This document shows, in pieces, positions 1-8,375 of a stretch of DNA of 33,441 bases; the stretch's first letter is position 1; every line of letters starts with the position of its first letter. The notes under the pieces were generated by a model. The model was not told the DNA's origin, did no database searches, and saw only the letters and a list, made by a program, of their open reading frames with translations. This DNA comes from Verrucomicrobiaceae bacterium. Lineage in GTDB: Bacteria > Verrucomicrobiota > Verrucomicrobiia > Verrucomicrobiales > V1-33. The position numbers and the translations under genes are program-made. The stretch covers positions 1 through 33,441 of the forward strand of contig JAIXPK010000081.1 in assembly GCA_027486335.1 (NCBI GenBank). The letters run 5' to 3'.

Positions 1-22
1 CTCCCTCCACCCCTTTCCACGC

Positions 23-2593
23 ATGAACGCCGAACGCTTCACCCACAAAACCACCGAGGCCATCCAGTCCGCCCAGTCCTTCGCCACCAAAATGGGCCAC
101 GCGGAACTCAAACCCGCTCACCTCGTCGCCGCCCTCATGGACCAGGAAGGCGGCATCGCCCGTCCCCTCCTCGAACAAACCCTCGGCACCGAACGCACCG
201 AAGCCTTCGTCAAGGATCTCGCCGACTTCCTCACCCGCCAGCCTAGCGTCTCGGGAGCCACGGGCCTAGCCATGTCCAACGACCTCCGCATCCTCCTCGC
301 GGAAGCCGAAGAACAGCAGAAAGCCCTCAAAGACGAATTCCTCAGCGTCGAACACCTCCTCCTCGGTCTCACCAGAAAACCCGGCGAACTCCAGTCCCTC
401 ATCAGGGAATTCAACATCGCCCACGCCCCGCTCCTCGAAGCCATCAAGTCCATCCGTGGTTCCCAGAAGGTCGCCGATCAGGACCCCGAAGGCAAATACC
501 AGACGCTCGAAAAATACGGCACCGACCTAACCGCTCGTGCCCGCAAAGGCAAGATCGACCCCGTCATCGGCCGCGACGACGAAATCCGCCGCGTCATGCA
601 GGTCCTCAGCCGCCGCAGCAAAAACAACCCGGTCCTCATCGGTGAACCAGGCGTCGGCAAAACCGCCATCGCCGAAGGCTTGGCAAGGCGGATCGTCGCC
701 GGCGACGTCCCCGATTCCCTCAAAAACAAGCGCCTCATCAGCATGGACCTCGGCGGCATGATGGCCGGCGCCAAATTCCGCGGCGAATTCGAAGAACGCC
801 TCAAAGCCTTCCTCAAGGAAGTCACTTCCAGCGAGGGCCAGATCATCCTCTTCATCGACGAACTCCATACCATCGTCGGGGCCGGCAAAGCCGAAGGTGC
901 CATGGACGCCGGCAATCTCCTCAAACCCCAGCTCGCTCGCGGCGAACTCCGCTGCATCGGTGCCACCACCCTCGACGAGTACCGCAAGTACATCGAAAAA
1001 GACCCCGCCCTCGAACGCCGCTTCCAGCCCGTCATGGTCGGCGAACCTTCCGTCGAAGACACCATCGCCATCCTCCGCGGCCTCAAAGAACGCTACGAGG
1101 TCCACCACGGGGTCCGCATCCAGGACAACGCCATCATCGCCGCCGCCACCCTCAGCGACCGCTACATCTCCGACCGCTTCCTCCCTGACAAAGCCATCGA
1201 CCTCGTCGACGAAGCCGCCAGCCGCATCAAAATCGAACTCGATTCCATGCCCACGGAAATCGACGTCATCGAACGCGCCATCATGCAGGCAGAAATGGAA
1301 CGCCTCGTCCTCAAGAAAGAATCCGACGCCGCCTCCAAAGACCGCGTCACCCGTCTCGATCGCGAAATCGCCGACCTCAAAGAAAAATCCGGTGCCCTCA
1401 AATCCCAGTGGCTCACCGAAAAAGAAGCCGTCCAGGCAGGCCGCAAAATCAAAGAGGAAATCGACCGCCTCCGCACCGAACTCGAACAAGCCCAGCGCAC
1501 CGGCGACTTCGCCCGCGCCGGCGAAATCCAGTACGGCCTCATCCCTAACCTCGAAACCCAGCTCGCCGCCGCCGCCGCCAACCCGCCCGCCAAAGCCACT
1601 CTCCTCCGCGAGGAAGTCACCGACGAAGACATCGCCCGCGTCGTCGCCGCATGGACCGGCATCCCCGTCTCCCGTCTCAAGGAAGGCGAACGCGCCAAAC
1701 TCGTCCACATGGAAGAACGTCTCCGCGCCCGCGTCATCGGCCAGTCCTCCGCCATCACCGCCGTCTCCAACGCCGTCCGCCGCGCCCGCGCCGGCCTCCA
1801 GGACGAAAACCGCCCTATCGGCTCGTTCCTCTTCCTCGGCCCCACCGGCGTCGGCAAAACCGAACTCTCCAAGGCTCTAGCTGAATTCCTCTTCGACGAC
1901 GAAAACGCCATGACCCGCATCGACATGAGCGAGTACATGGAAAAACACGCCGTCAGCCGTCTCATCGGAGCCCCTCCTGGCTACGTCGGCTACGATGAAG
2001 GCGGCCAACTCACCGAAGCCGTCCGCCGCCGCCCCTACAGCGTCGTCCTCTTCGACGAAGTCGAAAAGGCCCACCCCGATGTCTTCAATGTCCTCCTCCA
2101 GGTCCTCGACGACGGCCGCATCACCGACGGTCAGGGCCGCACCGTCGACTTCAAAAACACCGTCCTCATCATGACCAGCAACATCGGCAGCCAGTTCATC
2201 ATGGACGTCGATAACAAGGAACAGCGCGAAGCCCGCGTCACCGAAGCCCTCCGCAATCACTTCCGCCCCGAATTCCTCAACCGCATCGACGAAACCATCA
2301 TCTTCGACCGCCTCAGCGACAGCGACCTCGCCAGCATCGTCAGAATCCAGCTCCAGCGCGTCGTCACTCGTCTCGCCAAACAGAATCTCCACCTCGACCT
2401 CGCCCCCGACGCCCTCCAGTTCATCGCCGATCAGGGCTACGACCCAGTCTACGGCGCCCGCCCCCTCAAACGCGCCATCCAGAAACACCTCCTCGACCCA
2501 CTCAGCCTCGAAATGCTAGACGGAAAATTCACCGACGGCGACCACATCTCCGCCCAACTCAAAGACGCCAAAGTCACCTTCTCCAAAACCTGA
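23..2593 (+). CDS. clpB: ATP-dependent protein disaggregase ClpB (Hsp100), 856 aa
   Basis: Cytosolic hexameric AAA+ chaperone that, with DnaK/DnaJ/GrpE, pulls polypeptides out of aggregates after heat or other stress. All ClpB parts are present at normal family length: N-terminal substrate domain (about 1-145), first ATPase module with Walker A GEPGVGKT (207-214) and Walker B acidic pair D279-E280, a long charged middle coiled coil (about 405-530) that separates ClpB from ClpA/ClpC, and a second module with Walker A GPTGVGKT (606-613) and Walker B near 678-679. The [10 protein letters not shown] start matches the family. The 22 bases before the ATG are pyrimidine-rich, with no Shine-Dalgarno and no room here to see a promoter or CIRCE element. 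Codons end overwhelmingly in C. No terminator hairpin follows the stop; repeat DNA starts within 10 bases. Confidence 0.98.
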   Translation: MNAERFTHKTTEAIQSAQSFATKMGHAELKPAHLVAALMDQEGGIARPLLEQTLGTERTEAFVKDLADFLTRQPSVSGATGLAMSNDLRILLAEAEEQQKALKDEFLSVEHLLLGLTRKPGELQSLIREFNIAHAPLLEAIKSIRGSQKVADQDPEGKYQTLEKYGTDLTARARKGKIDPVIGRDDEIRRVMQVLSRRSKNNPVLIGEPGVGKTAIAEGLARRIVAGDVPDSLKNKRLISMDLGGMMAGAKFRGEFEERLKAFLKEVTSSEGQIILFIDELHTIVGAGKAEGAMDAGNLLKPQLARGELRCIGATTLDEYRKYIEKDPALERRFQPVMVGEPSVEDTIAILRGLKERYEVHHGVRIQDNAIIAAATLSDRYISDRFLPDKAIDLVDEAASRIKIELDSMPTEIDVIERAIMQAEMERLVLKKESDAASKDRVTRLDREIADLKEKSGALKSQWLTEKEAVQAGRKIKEEIDRLRTELEQAQRTGDFARAGEIQYGLIPNLETQLAAAAANPPAKATLLREEVTDEDIARVVAAWTGIPVSRLKEGERAKLVHMEERLRARVIGQSSAITAVSNAVRRARAGLQDENRPIGSFLFLGPTGVGKTELSKALAEFLFDDENAMTRIDMSEYMEKHAVSRLIGAPPGYVGYDEGGQLTEAVRRRPYSVVLFDEVEKAHPDVFNVLLQVLDDGRITDGQGRTVDFKNTVLIMTSNIGSQFIMDVDNKEQREARVTEALRNHFRPEFLNRIDETIIFDRLSDSDLASIVRIQLQRVVTRLAKQNLHLDLAPDALQFIADQGYDPVYGARPLKRAIQKHLLDPLSLEMLDGKFTDGDHISAQLKDAKVTFSKT

Positions 2594-2601
2594 CACATCC
2601 C

Positions 2602-2972
2602 CTCCGACCCAGCGCGCCGCAGGCTCTCGACTGCTGGGAGAATGACAACTCTCTCTGCGCACGGAGTACGCCTACCCGCCCTCTCCGAACACGCCCCCTG
2701 GGAGCGCCGAGCCCCAGCTCGGCCGCCCTCAGAAGATGCCCTCCGAACCAGCCAGCCGAAGGCTCTGGACTGCTGGGAGAATCACAGCTCTCCCTGCGTG
2801 CGGAGCACGCCTACCCGCCCTCTCCGAACACGCCCCCCTGGGAGCGCTGAGCCCCAGCTCGGCCGCCCTCAGAAGATGCCCTCCAAACCAGCGCGCCGCA
2901 GGCTCTGGACTGCTGTCAGGATTACCGCTCTCCCTGCGCACGAAGCACGCCTACCCGCCCTCCCCACAAGCC
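2602..2972. repeat. 139/140-bp tandem repeat, two full copies and a partial third
   Basis: Units begin near 2602, 2741 and 2881; the landmark CTGCTGGGAG recurs at 2631 and 2770, with a changed form at 2910. Copies differ by scattered substitutions and one extra C, and the third stops at about 2972. Each full copy carries a hairpin, GCCGAGC-CCCA-GCTCGGC at 2706-2723 and a wobble-paired version in copy two. All six frames carry open reading, so ORFs here are repeat translations rather than genes. From memory, similar hairpin-bearing repeats are scattered through Verrucomicrobia genomes and surface as spurious ORFs containing WERRAPAR-like peptides; a database search was not possible. They could act as transcript-end structures for clpB or be inert dispersed elements. 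Confidence 0.85.
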
Positions 2973-2979
2973 TCTCGGC

Positions 2980-3052
2980 ACAAGCCAGCCTCAACGAGGC
3001 GCAATATGATAGACCGGGGCAATGGCCCGGGTGGCATTCCAAAAGCGGTGAT
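2980..3052. repeat. Repeat-like intergenic segment with small hairpins
   Basis: This stretch follows the tandem repeats and contains GCCTC-AAC-GAGGC (2988-3000) and, about 15 bases on, a 5-bp GC stem in CCGGGGCAATGGCCCGG. Neither is followed by a T run, so they are not ordinary terminators. Its plus-strand translation contains SLNEAQYDRPGQWPG. I recall that peptide flavour from spurious ORFs in other Verrucomicrobia, which suggests a second dispersed repeat family. That link is memory, not a search result. Confidence 0.4.
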
Positions 3053-3268
3053 TCAATCCTCGCATCTCATGCCGCCCCTCGCCGGGGCGTAGATTGCCTT
3101 CCCGCGGATGCCATTGGGCAGCCGCCGGATGAATTGCCCGTCCTCGGCGGTGCTCATCGCCTTCCACGCCGTCCGATCCAACACTCCGAAGCGGATCATC
3201 ACCTTCTCCCGGAGATCGTCCGTCAGACGATCAGACGACTTGCATTGTTTAATGGGCGGGCGGGAAGC
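3053..3268 (-). pseudogene. Possible 3' remnant of an unidentified gene
   Basis: One minus-strand frame runs from just after an in-frame TGA (3269-3271) to a TGA at 3053-3055. Its balanced composition and phrases such as IRFGVLDRTAWKAMSTAEDG and FIRRLPNGIRGKAIYAP look protein-like. The first internal ATG would give only about 40 residues, and no ribosome site is visible. It lies directly downstream of the large SUMF1/TIG gene on the same strand. I recognise no family. It may be the tail of a decayed gene or chance open reading; the rest of 2594-3297 holds only repeats. Confidence 0.25.
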
Positions 3269-3297
3269 TCACGGAATCGGCTCTGCGAGAAACCCCT

Positions 3298-6200
3298 TTA
3301 GTTCGCGTTCTCGCTCACGCGGTAAAAGACCCTTGGCCCGGTCACTGTCGTCAGCGTATCCACGTAGGTGGTCTCGGTTCCCCCGGCTGGCAGAGAGTTG
3401 GTCAGTTCGACCCAGCCACCAGGTTGCCCGCTTGGCAACATCGCAGTGGAGGCCTCGACCGTGTAAGTCCGGCCGACGCGCGAATTGAAGGTCAATTCCA
3501 CCGACGGCGTCGCCCCTGCGAGATAGCGGATGCTGGTAATCTGAAAGATAACCGGCGGTTGACTGATGCTCGCAACACGGAAACCCCAATAGAGGGAATC
3601 GAGCGTCGGGCCGCCGCCGCCGCGGGACGAGGAGTCCAGGCCCTCCTTGGGGCCGCCCGAGTAGCCACCGCGGGCCACGCGACTTTCGTACCCTAAATCA
3701 TTTATCCCATCAAATGCACTCTCCTGCCATTCGCTCACATTCCCGCTCTGCCCCATCGTCCCATACGCACTCAGCCCTCCCGCCAGATTCACATCTGCGG
3801 GTTGGTTTTGGCCATTGTAAACTGCCGTCCCTGGTGCGGTCGCGCTCGCCACCGCTGTCGGGATGCTATTGCTCCCCGTCGCGTAGTCCCAATAGTTCGC
3901 CGTCACCCCGTCATTCTTGTGAAATGCCGCCTTATACCACTCATCCTCGCTCGGCAGAAAGTAATACGCGTCCTTGTGCCGATACAGGTTCTCCCCGCCA
4001 AGCTGCCATGCGTCCACGCTCGCCCACGGCGTCAGCGTCGTCAGCTCAATGTCGAGCTGATACGCCGCATGGTGCCCGGTGCTCGTGTTCAGCCAGTTCA
4101 CAAACGCCGCCGCCTCAAACCACGTTATAAACCTCGCCGGTTGGCTCCCCGTCATCGCTCCCGCCGCCACACCCGACAGCCCGCTCGCCCTCGCCTTCCC
4201 GATCGCATCCTGCGAAATCTCATACGTGCCCATTCGGAACTCATAAGCCACCCCGCCGTAGACCGTGGAGGAGATGCCTCCGCCCGCACCAGCGTCATCC
4301 GCGTTGCCGGCATTGCCGATCGGCACGAAGTCGATGGTGAAGGTATTGTCCCCGGTGCCGAAAGTGTCGGTAAGGATGGCGTCGTAAGTGTACAAGGTGT
4401 TCGCCGCACTGGGGCCGCCGGGGTTGATGACCACGACGCTGGCGGAGCCGACGGTGCCTGGCGGAGTGACGGCGGTGAGGGTGGTGTCATTGACAACGCT
4501 CACGCTGGCAGCGAGGTTGCCGCCGATGGTCACGCCGGTGGCTCCGGTGAAGTTCATGCCGGTGATCATCACGCTGATGCCGCCTGCGGTGTTGCCGCTC
4601 GCGGGATTGATGGCGCTCACGGTGGCGGGGCCGTTGGGATCGAAGTAAGTGAACAAGGTGTTCGCCGCGCTGGGGCCGCCGGGGGTGGTGACCACGACGC
4701 TGGCGGAGCCGACGGTGCCTGGCGGAGTGATGGCGGTGATGGTAGTGGCGTTGACAACACTCACACCCGTGGCTGCGTTGCCGCCGATGGTCACGCCGGT
4801 GGCTCCGGTGATGAAGTTGATGCCGGTGATCGTCACGCTGGTGCCGCCTGCCATCCTGCCGCTCGCGGGATTGATGGCGCTGACGGCGGGGGGGGCGTTG
4901 GGATCGAAGTAAGCGAACAAGGGGTTCGCCGCAATGCCGCCGTAGGGCGTGGTGACCACGACGCTGGCGGAGCCAACGGTGCCTGGCGGAGTGATGGCGG
5001 TGAGGGTAGTGGCGTTGACAACACTCACACCCGTGGCTGCGTTGCCGCCGATGGTCACGCCGGTGACTCCGGTGAAGTTGCTGCCGGTGATCGTCACGCT
5101 GGTGCCGCCTGCCACACTGCCGCTCGCGGGATTGATGGCGCTCACCTTCGGAGGCCGCCACCCACTCGCGACACTCGCGACACGAAAACCAATTGTGGAG
5201 CTGACCGTCGGGTCGGTGCTGCAACCGCCACACGACGACGACAACAAGACGTTGAAGTCGAAGTTCCAGTTCCCGCCGCGCATCCCGCGTGCCGACGATG
5301 GACTGTTGTTCACCAGGTCAGATTCCGTTTCTAAAAATTTCCAGATATTCCCACCCAGTCCCATCACGCCAAAGGGACTTAACCCGCCTGCCCGTGTGAT
5401 ATCGGCAGGACCTTGTTGGAATGCCTGGTTGTACACTGCTGTACCAGCAGCAGTACCGCTGGCGACGGGCATCGGTTGGATGTTGCTGCCCGTGGGATAA
5501 TCATAGTAAGTGCTGGTGTTGGGATCGTAGTACGCCGCCTTGTACCACTCATCGAAGCTCGGCAGGACGTATTGCGCTAGGCTATTGCGAAACAAGTTGT
5601 TCGCGTCGTAGCCCACGTCGCCAGGGGCCCAGAGCGCGATATTGTCGTTCACACCGTTCGTGGTGAACTTGTAGGCCGCTTGAAATCCCTGGCTCGTATT
5701 TAGCCAATTCACGAACCGCGCGGCTTCGTTCCAACTCACTCCCGTGGCGGGACGGTTCGCGCCGTTGCCGCCGAAGGAAGTCATGTCTTGCATCGTGATA
5801 CCTAGGTTGCCACCGCCATTCACAATTGACGCATTCGCTTTGGTGATCATGCCACGGCTGACATCGTACATGCCCATTTGGTAGTTGTAGCCAACCGCAC
5901 CGGCAGGGTTGGGACTGCCCGTCGTGTCAGCCGCGTTACCGGGCGAGCCGATGGGAACGAAGTCGATGGTGAAGGTATTGGCCCCGGTGCCGAAGGTGTC
6001 GGCACGGTAGTAAGTGTACAAGGTGTTCGCCGCGCTGGGGCCGCCGGGGTTGATGACCACGACGCTGGCGGAGCCGACGGTGCCTGCCGGAGTGACGGCG
6101 GTGAGGGTGGTGCCATTGACAACATTCACACCCGTGGCTGCGTTGCCGCCGATGGTCACGGCGGTGGCTCCGGTGAAGTTCATGCCGGTGATCGTCACGC

Positions 6201-7437
6201 TGGTGCCGCCTGCCTTGCTGCCGCCCGGGGGATTGATGGCGCTCACGGTGGCGGGGGCGTTGGGATCGAAGTAAGTGAACAAGGTGTTCGCCGCACTGCC
6301 GCCGGGGGTGGTGACCACGACGCTGGCGGAGCCGACGGTGCCTCGCGGAGTGATCGCGGTGAGGGTAGTGGCGTTGACAACACTCACACCCGTGGCTGCG
6401 TTGCCGCCGATGGTCACGGCGGTGGCTCCGGTGAAGTTGCCGCCGGTGATCGTCACGCTGGTGCCGCCTGCAATGCTGCCGCTCGCGGGATTGATGGCGC
6501 TCACGGCGGGGGGCCGCACCTCACTGGTCGCGACAATCGCGACACGAAAACCAGTGTAGCCTTGACCGGCCCACGGGCTGTCGAGGCTCCGGCCCGACGA
6601 CGACAACGACACGCCGCCGGGGGTCGACCAGCCGCCGCCGCGGCTCCCGCGAAACGACGATGGATCGTCGTTCGCTAAGTCCCATTCCGTTTCCTCCCAC
6701 TCCGAAACATTGCCCGCCAGGCCCATGACACCAAAGCGGCTTAAGCCGCCTGCCAGGGTAATATCTGCGGGACCTCCAAAACCAGGTGATTGATTGTAAA
6801 CCGCCGTGTTCGCCGCTGTCCCGCTAACGACCGCCGTGGGAGCCGTATTGAGGCCGTTGGGGAAATCGGAATAGGTGTTCGTGGTGGGATTGAAATACGC
6901 CGCCTTGTACCACTCGTCGGCGCTCGGCAATACATAGGTGGCCCGCTTGCTGCGAAACGGATTCGCCGCGTTGTAATCGAGCGTGTCGGCAGGCGTCCAG
7001 AGGGCGATATTGTCATTCACTCCCCCCGTGGTGAACTTGTAGGCCGGAAACCCGCCGGTACTGGTGTTCAACCAATTCACGAACCGTGCCGCTTCGTTCC
7101 ACGAAACGTTGGTGGCCGGCTGGTTCGGGCCACGCGTGTCCTTGGAGATCGTCAGACCTTGGGAAGCATTGAACTTGTTGATCATGGCATCCGAGACTTC
7201 GTACTTGCCCATTTGGTAGTTGTAGCCAACCGCACCGGCAGGGTTGGGACTGCCCGTCGTGTCAGCCGCGTTACCGGGCGAACCGATGGGCACGAAGTCG
7301 ATGGTGAAGGCATTGGCCCCGGTGCCGAAAGTGTCGGCACGGGTGGCAGGGACGGTGAACGCCAGGAGTCCGGCCAGCGTGATGCCCAGTTTGCAGGAGA
7401 CCATTTTGTTCAGGATCTTGTTCATGGATTCTTTCAT
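3298..7437 (-). CDS. Exported modular protein: three SUMF1/FGE-like domains and five IPT/TIG domains, 1379 aa
   Basis: Start chosen at ATG 7437, or ATG 7425 four codons on, because a signal peptide follows (hydrophobic LGITLAGLLAFTVPATRA); the longer frame to 7569 only adds an unlikely leader. Order: SUMF1-like module 1 (about 35-300), two TIG modules (about 310-477), SUMF1-like 2 (about 478-759), three TIG modules (about 763-1017), SUMF1-like 3 (about 1021-1292), then a beta-rich tail ending VFYRVSENAN, a style common at the ends of exported Verrucomicrobia proteins. Each SUMF1 module keeps fold signatures (VSWNEAARFVNWLN, DEWYKAA, GNVSEW, GFRVA). The two active-site cysteines of true formylglycine-generating enzyme, expected just after RGG-W, are missing; module 2's SSSCGGC is misplaced. 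So these are probably binding modules, with TIG spacers, acting at the surface or outside the cell. Divergent from the sigma/kinase pair. Confidence 0.9.
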   Translation of the reverse strand: MKESMNKILNKMVSCKLGITLAGLLAFTVPATRADTFGTGANAFTIDFVPIGSPGNAADTTGSPNPAGAVGYNYQMGKYEVSDAMINKFNASQGLTISKDTRGPNQPATNVSWNEAARFVNWLNTSTGGFPAYKFTTGGVNDNIALWTPADTLDYNAANPFRSKRATYVLPSADEWYKAAYFNPTTNTYSDFPNGLNTAPTAVVSGTAANTAVYNQSPGFGGPADITLAGGLSRFGVMGLAGNVSEWEETEWDLANDDPSSFRGSRGGGWSTPGGVSLSSSGRSLDSPWAGQGYTGFRVAIVATSEVRPPAVSAINPASGSIAGGTSVTITGGNFTGATAVTIGGNAATGVSVVNATTLTAITPRGTVGSASVVVTTPGGSAANTLFTYFDPNAPATVSAINPPGGSKAGGTSVTITGMNFTGATAVTIGGNAATGVNVVNGTTLTAVTPAGTVGSASVVVINPGGPSAANTLYTYYRADTFGTGANTFTIDFVPIGSPGNAADTTGSPNPAGAVGYNYQMGMYDVSRGMITKANASIVNGGGNLGITMQDMTSFGGNGANRPATGVSWNEAARFVNWLNTSQGFQAAYKFTTNGVNDNIALWAPGDVGYDANNLFRNSLAQYVLPSFDEWYKAAYYDPNTSTYYDYPTGSNIQPMPVASGTAAGTAVYNQAFQQGPADITRAGGLSPFGVMGLGGNIWKFLETESDLVNNSPSSARGMRGGNWNFDFNVLLSSSCGGCSTDPTVSSTIGFRVASVASGWRPPKVSAINPASGSVAGGTSVTITGSNFTGVTGVTIGGNAATGVSVVNATTLTAITPPGTVGSASVVVTTPYGGIAANPLFAYFDPNAPPAVSAINPASGRMAGGTSVTITGINFITGATGVTIGGNAATGVSVVNATTITAITPPGTVGSASVVVTTPGGPSAANTLFTYFDPNGPATVSAINPASGNTAGGISVMITGMNFTGATGVTIGGNLAASVSVVNDTTLTAVTPPGTVGSASVVVINPGGPSAANTLYTYDAILTDTFGTGDNTFTIDFVPIGNAGNADDAGAGGGISSTVYGGVAYEFRMGTYEISQDAIGKARASGLSGVAAGAMTGSQPARFITWFEAAAFVNWLNTSTGHHAAYQLDIELTTLTPWASVDAWQLGGENLYRHKDAYYFLPSEDEWYKAAFHKNDGVTANYWDYATGSNSIPTAVASATAPGTAVYNGQNQPADVNLAGGLSAYGTMGQSGNVSEWQESAFDGINDLGYESRVARGGYSGGPKEGLDSSSRGGGGPTLDSLYWGFRVASISQPPVIFQITSIRYLAGATPSVELTFNSRVGRTYTVEASTAMLPSGQPGGWVELTNSLPAGGTETTYVDTLTTVTGPRVFYRVSENAN
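4391..5155. repeat. Three in-gene direct repeats of about 260 bp (TIG modules 3-5)
   Basis: Units start near 4391, 4651 and 4915, each opening with a variant of ACAAGGTGTTCGCCGC on the plus strand and encoding one TIG module on the minus strand. Sequence identity between units is high over their whole length, so they are recent internal duplications or are kept alike by gene conversion. Related units 4 and 5 lie at 6017-6515. Confidence 0.85.
5873..6005. repeat. 133-bp near-identical direct repeat, copy A (start of SUMF1 module 2)
   Basis: Compared by eye with 7208-7340, the two 133-base copies differ at only four positions and have no gap. They encode the first part of SUMF1-like modules 2 and 1 (GTGAN..FTIDFVPIGSPG onwards) and lie 1335 bp apart in the same orientation. 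The rest of the two modules is clearly more divergent, so this block was copied or converted more recently. Confidence 0.9.
6017..6515. repeat. Two in-gene direct repeats of about 260 bp (TIG modules 1-2)
   Basis: Units start near 6017 and 6277 and encode TIG modules 1 and 2 of the large secreted protein. They are closely similar to the three units at 4391-5155 and could recombine with them, removing or adding the SUMF1 module between. Confidence 0.85.
7208..7340. repeat. 133-bp near-identical direct repeat, copy B (start of SUMF1 module 1)
   Basis: Partner of 5873-6005 (129 of 133 bases the same). Recombination between the copies would delete 1335 bp, which is 445 codons in frame, and leave a working shorter gene with one SUMF1 module and its following TIG pair removed. 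Confidence 0.9.
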
Positions 7438-7660
7438 CGTGGTTGCGGGTAAAGTGGTTGTCCGGGCCCGTTTCCCGCAGGGTCTGAGGCCTGGATGGCC
7501 GGGGGGGCCGGTGACACATGCGCCGTCTGTCCCGGGAAACGATAAAACATTTTGCACTTTCTTTGCCACACCCGTTCTTCAGGGCCTATGCCGCCCAACC
7601 GGATCCTCAAAAAGACCGGTTTTGCTCGCCATTTCCGGCCCGGATCGCATAATCGACGGC
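7438..7660. promoter_or_regulatory. Divergent promoter region between the SUMF1/TIG gene and the sigma/kinase genes
   Basis: This 223-bp spacer must hold promoters in both directions. An inverted repeat AACCGG (7597-7602) / CCGGTT (7616-7621) brackets an A-rich 13-base loop about 40 bp before the sigma gene and could be a regulator site. An A/T-rich patch at about 7540-7565 could serve the minus-strand gene. No clear -35/-10 pair is visible, as might be expected if an alternative sigma factor, perhaps the one encoded next door, reads them. Confidence 0.4.
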
Positions 7661-8251
7661 ATGAGCGATGTCACACGCCTCCTCAGTAACCTAGCCGCCG
7701 GAGACGCGGACTCGTTGAACCGGCTCTACGAGCAGGTCTATGCGGAATTACGGGCCATCGCGCTTCAGAAAATGGCTTCCGAGCGCCCCGGGCATACGCT
7801 GCAACCGACCGCGCTGGTCCATGAAGCTTTCCTTCGGTTGGGAGGCGGGGACCAACTCAAGTTTGACAACCGGGCTCATTTTTTTGCCGCTGCCGCCGAA
7901 GCGATGCGACGGATCCTCGTGGAGAGCGCCCGCCGCCATGGCCGTCTCAAACGCGGCGGCGACCAGGAACGCGTGGAGTGGTGCGAGGACCTCGTCGCCG
8001 CGCCGGTCGATAGTGAAAAACTCCTGCTGGTGGACGAGGCGCTCGATATCCTCGCCCGCGAGGACCCCATGCAGGCGGAGGTGGCGAAGATGCGTTATTT
8101 CGTCGGGCTCAAGCACCAGGAGATCGCCGATGCGCTGGGGGTCAGTGAATCGACCATTCGCAATCACTGGGCCGTGGCCAAAGTCCGGCTGTTCGAGCTG
8201 ATGAGCCCGCAATCCGCCCCGTCGCGTGCGCCTTCCGGGGAAACGCCATGA
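7661..8251 (+). CDS. ECF RNA polymerase sigma factor, PF07638/TIGR02999 type, 196 aa
   Basis: Directs RNA polymerase to a specific promoter set. The region-2 segment TLQPTALVHEAFLRL (about residues 45-59) is typical of the Planctomycetes/Verrucomicrobia/Acidobacteria group PF07638. Region 4 carries a helix-turn-helix, HQEIADALGVSESTIRNHWA, around 150-170. Length is normal and the ATG at 7661 begins the conserved N-terminus. No anti-sigma factor gene is adjacent; instead a membrane Ser/Thr kinase follows on the same strand, a pairing often seen for this group and consistent with control through phosphorylation. The kinase frame can be read back to a GTG at 8226 overlapping this gene, though a later start is preferred. 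Targets could include its own promoter and the divergent SUMF1/TIG gene; this is inference. Confidence 0.93.
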   Translation: MSDVTRLLSNLAAGDADSLNRLYEQVYAELRAIALQKMASERPGHTLQPTALVHEAFLRLGGGDQLKFDNRAHFFAAAAEAMRRILVESARRHGRLKRGGDQERVEWCEDLVAAPVDSEKLLLVDEALDILAREDPMQAEVAKMRYFVGLKHQEIADALGVSESTIRNHWAVAKVRLFELMSPQSAPSRAPSGETP

Positions 8252-8375
8252 GAACTGGAATGGAACCGAGGGCCGGAAAGGCAGAGAGCGGGAGTTTGGC
8301 TGTCCATGGTTTCTTTTGAACCGGAATTATCGTTTTCGGGCAGCGGCGGCGCATGTAGTTCCAACCAGACCAATT

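Noticed and set aside
527-1708. 393-aa antisense open frame within clpB
   Set aside because: Phe/Asp/Gly/Ala-rich shadow of C-ending codons on the opposite strand of a well-conserved gene.
2602-2972. Possible CRISPR array
   Set aside because: Units are 139/140 bp and contiguous, with no short-repeat/unique-spacer alternation and no cas genes.
2988-3030. Rho-independent terminator for clpB
   Set aside because: The GC hairpins are short, far from the stop and not followed by a T run.
3802-5334. 510-aa plus-strand open frame inside the SUMF1/TIG gene
   Set aside because: Repetitive GVRRAGAAGGGDHDAGGADG-type sequence is the reverse reading of the TIG repeats; the minus-strand frame has clear domains and a signal peptide.
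3298-7437. Active formylglycine-generating enzyme that would mature the sulfatase at 29-30.6 kb
   Set aside because: None of the three SUMF1-like modules has the catalytic cysteine pair at the right position.
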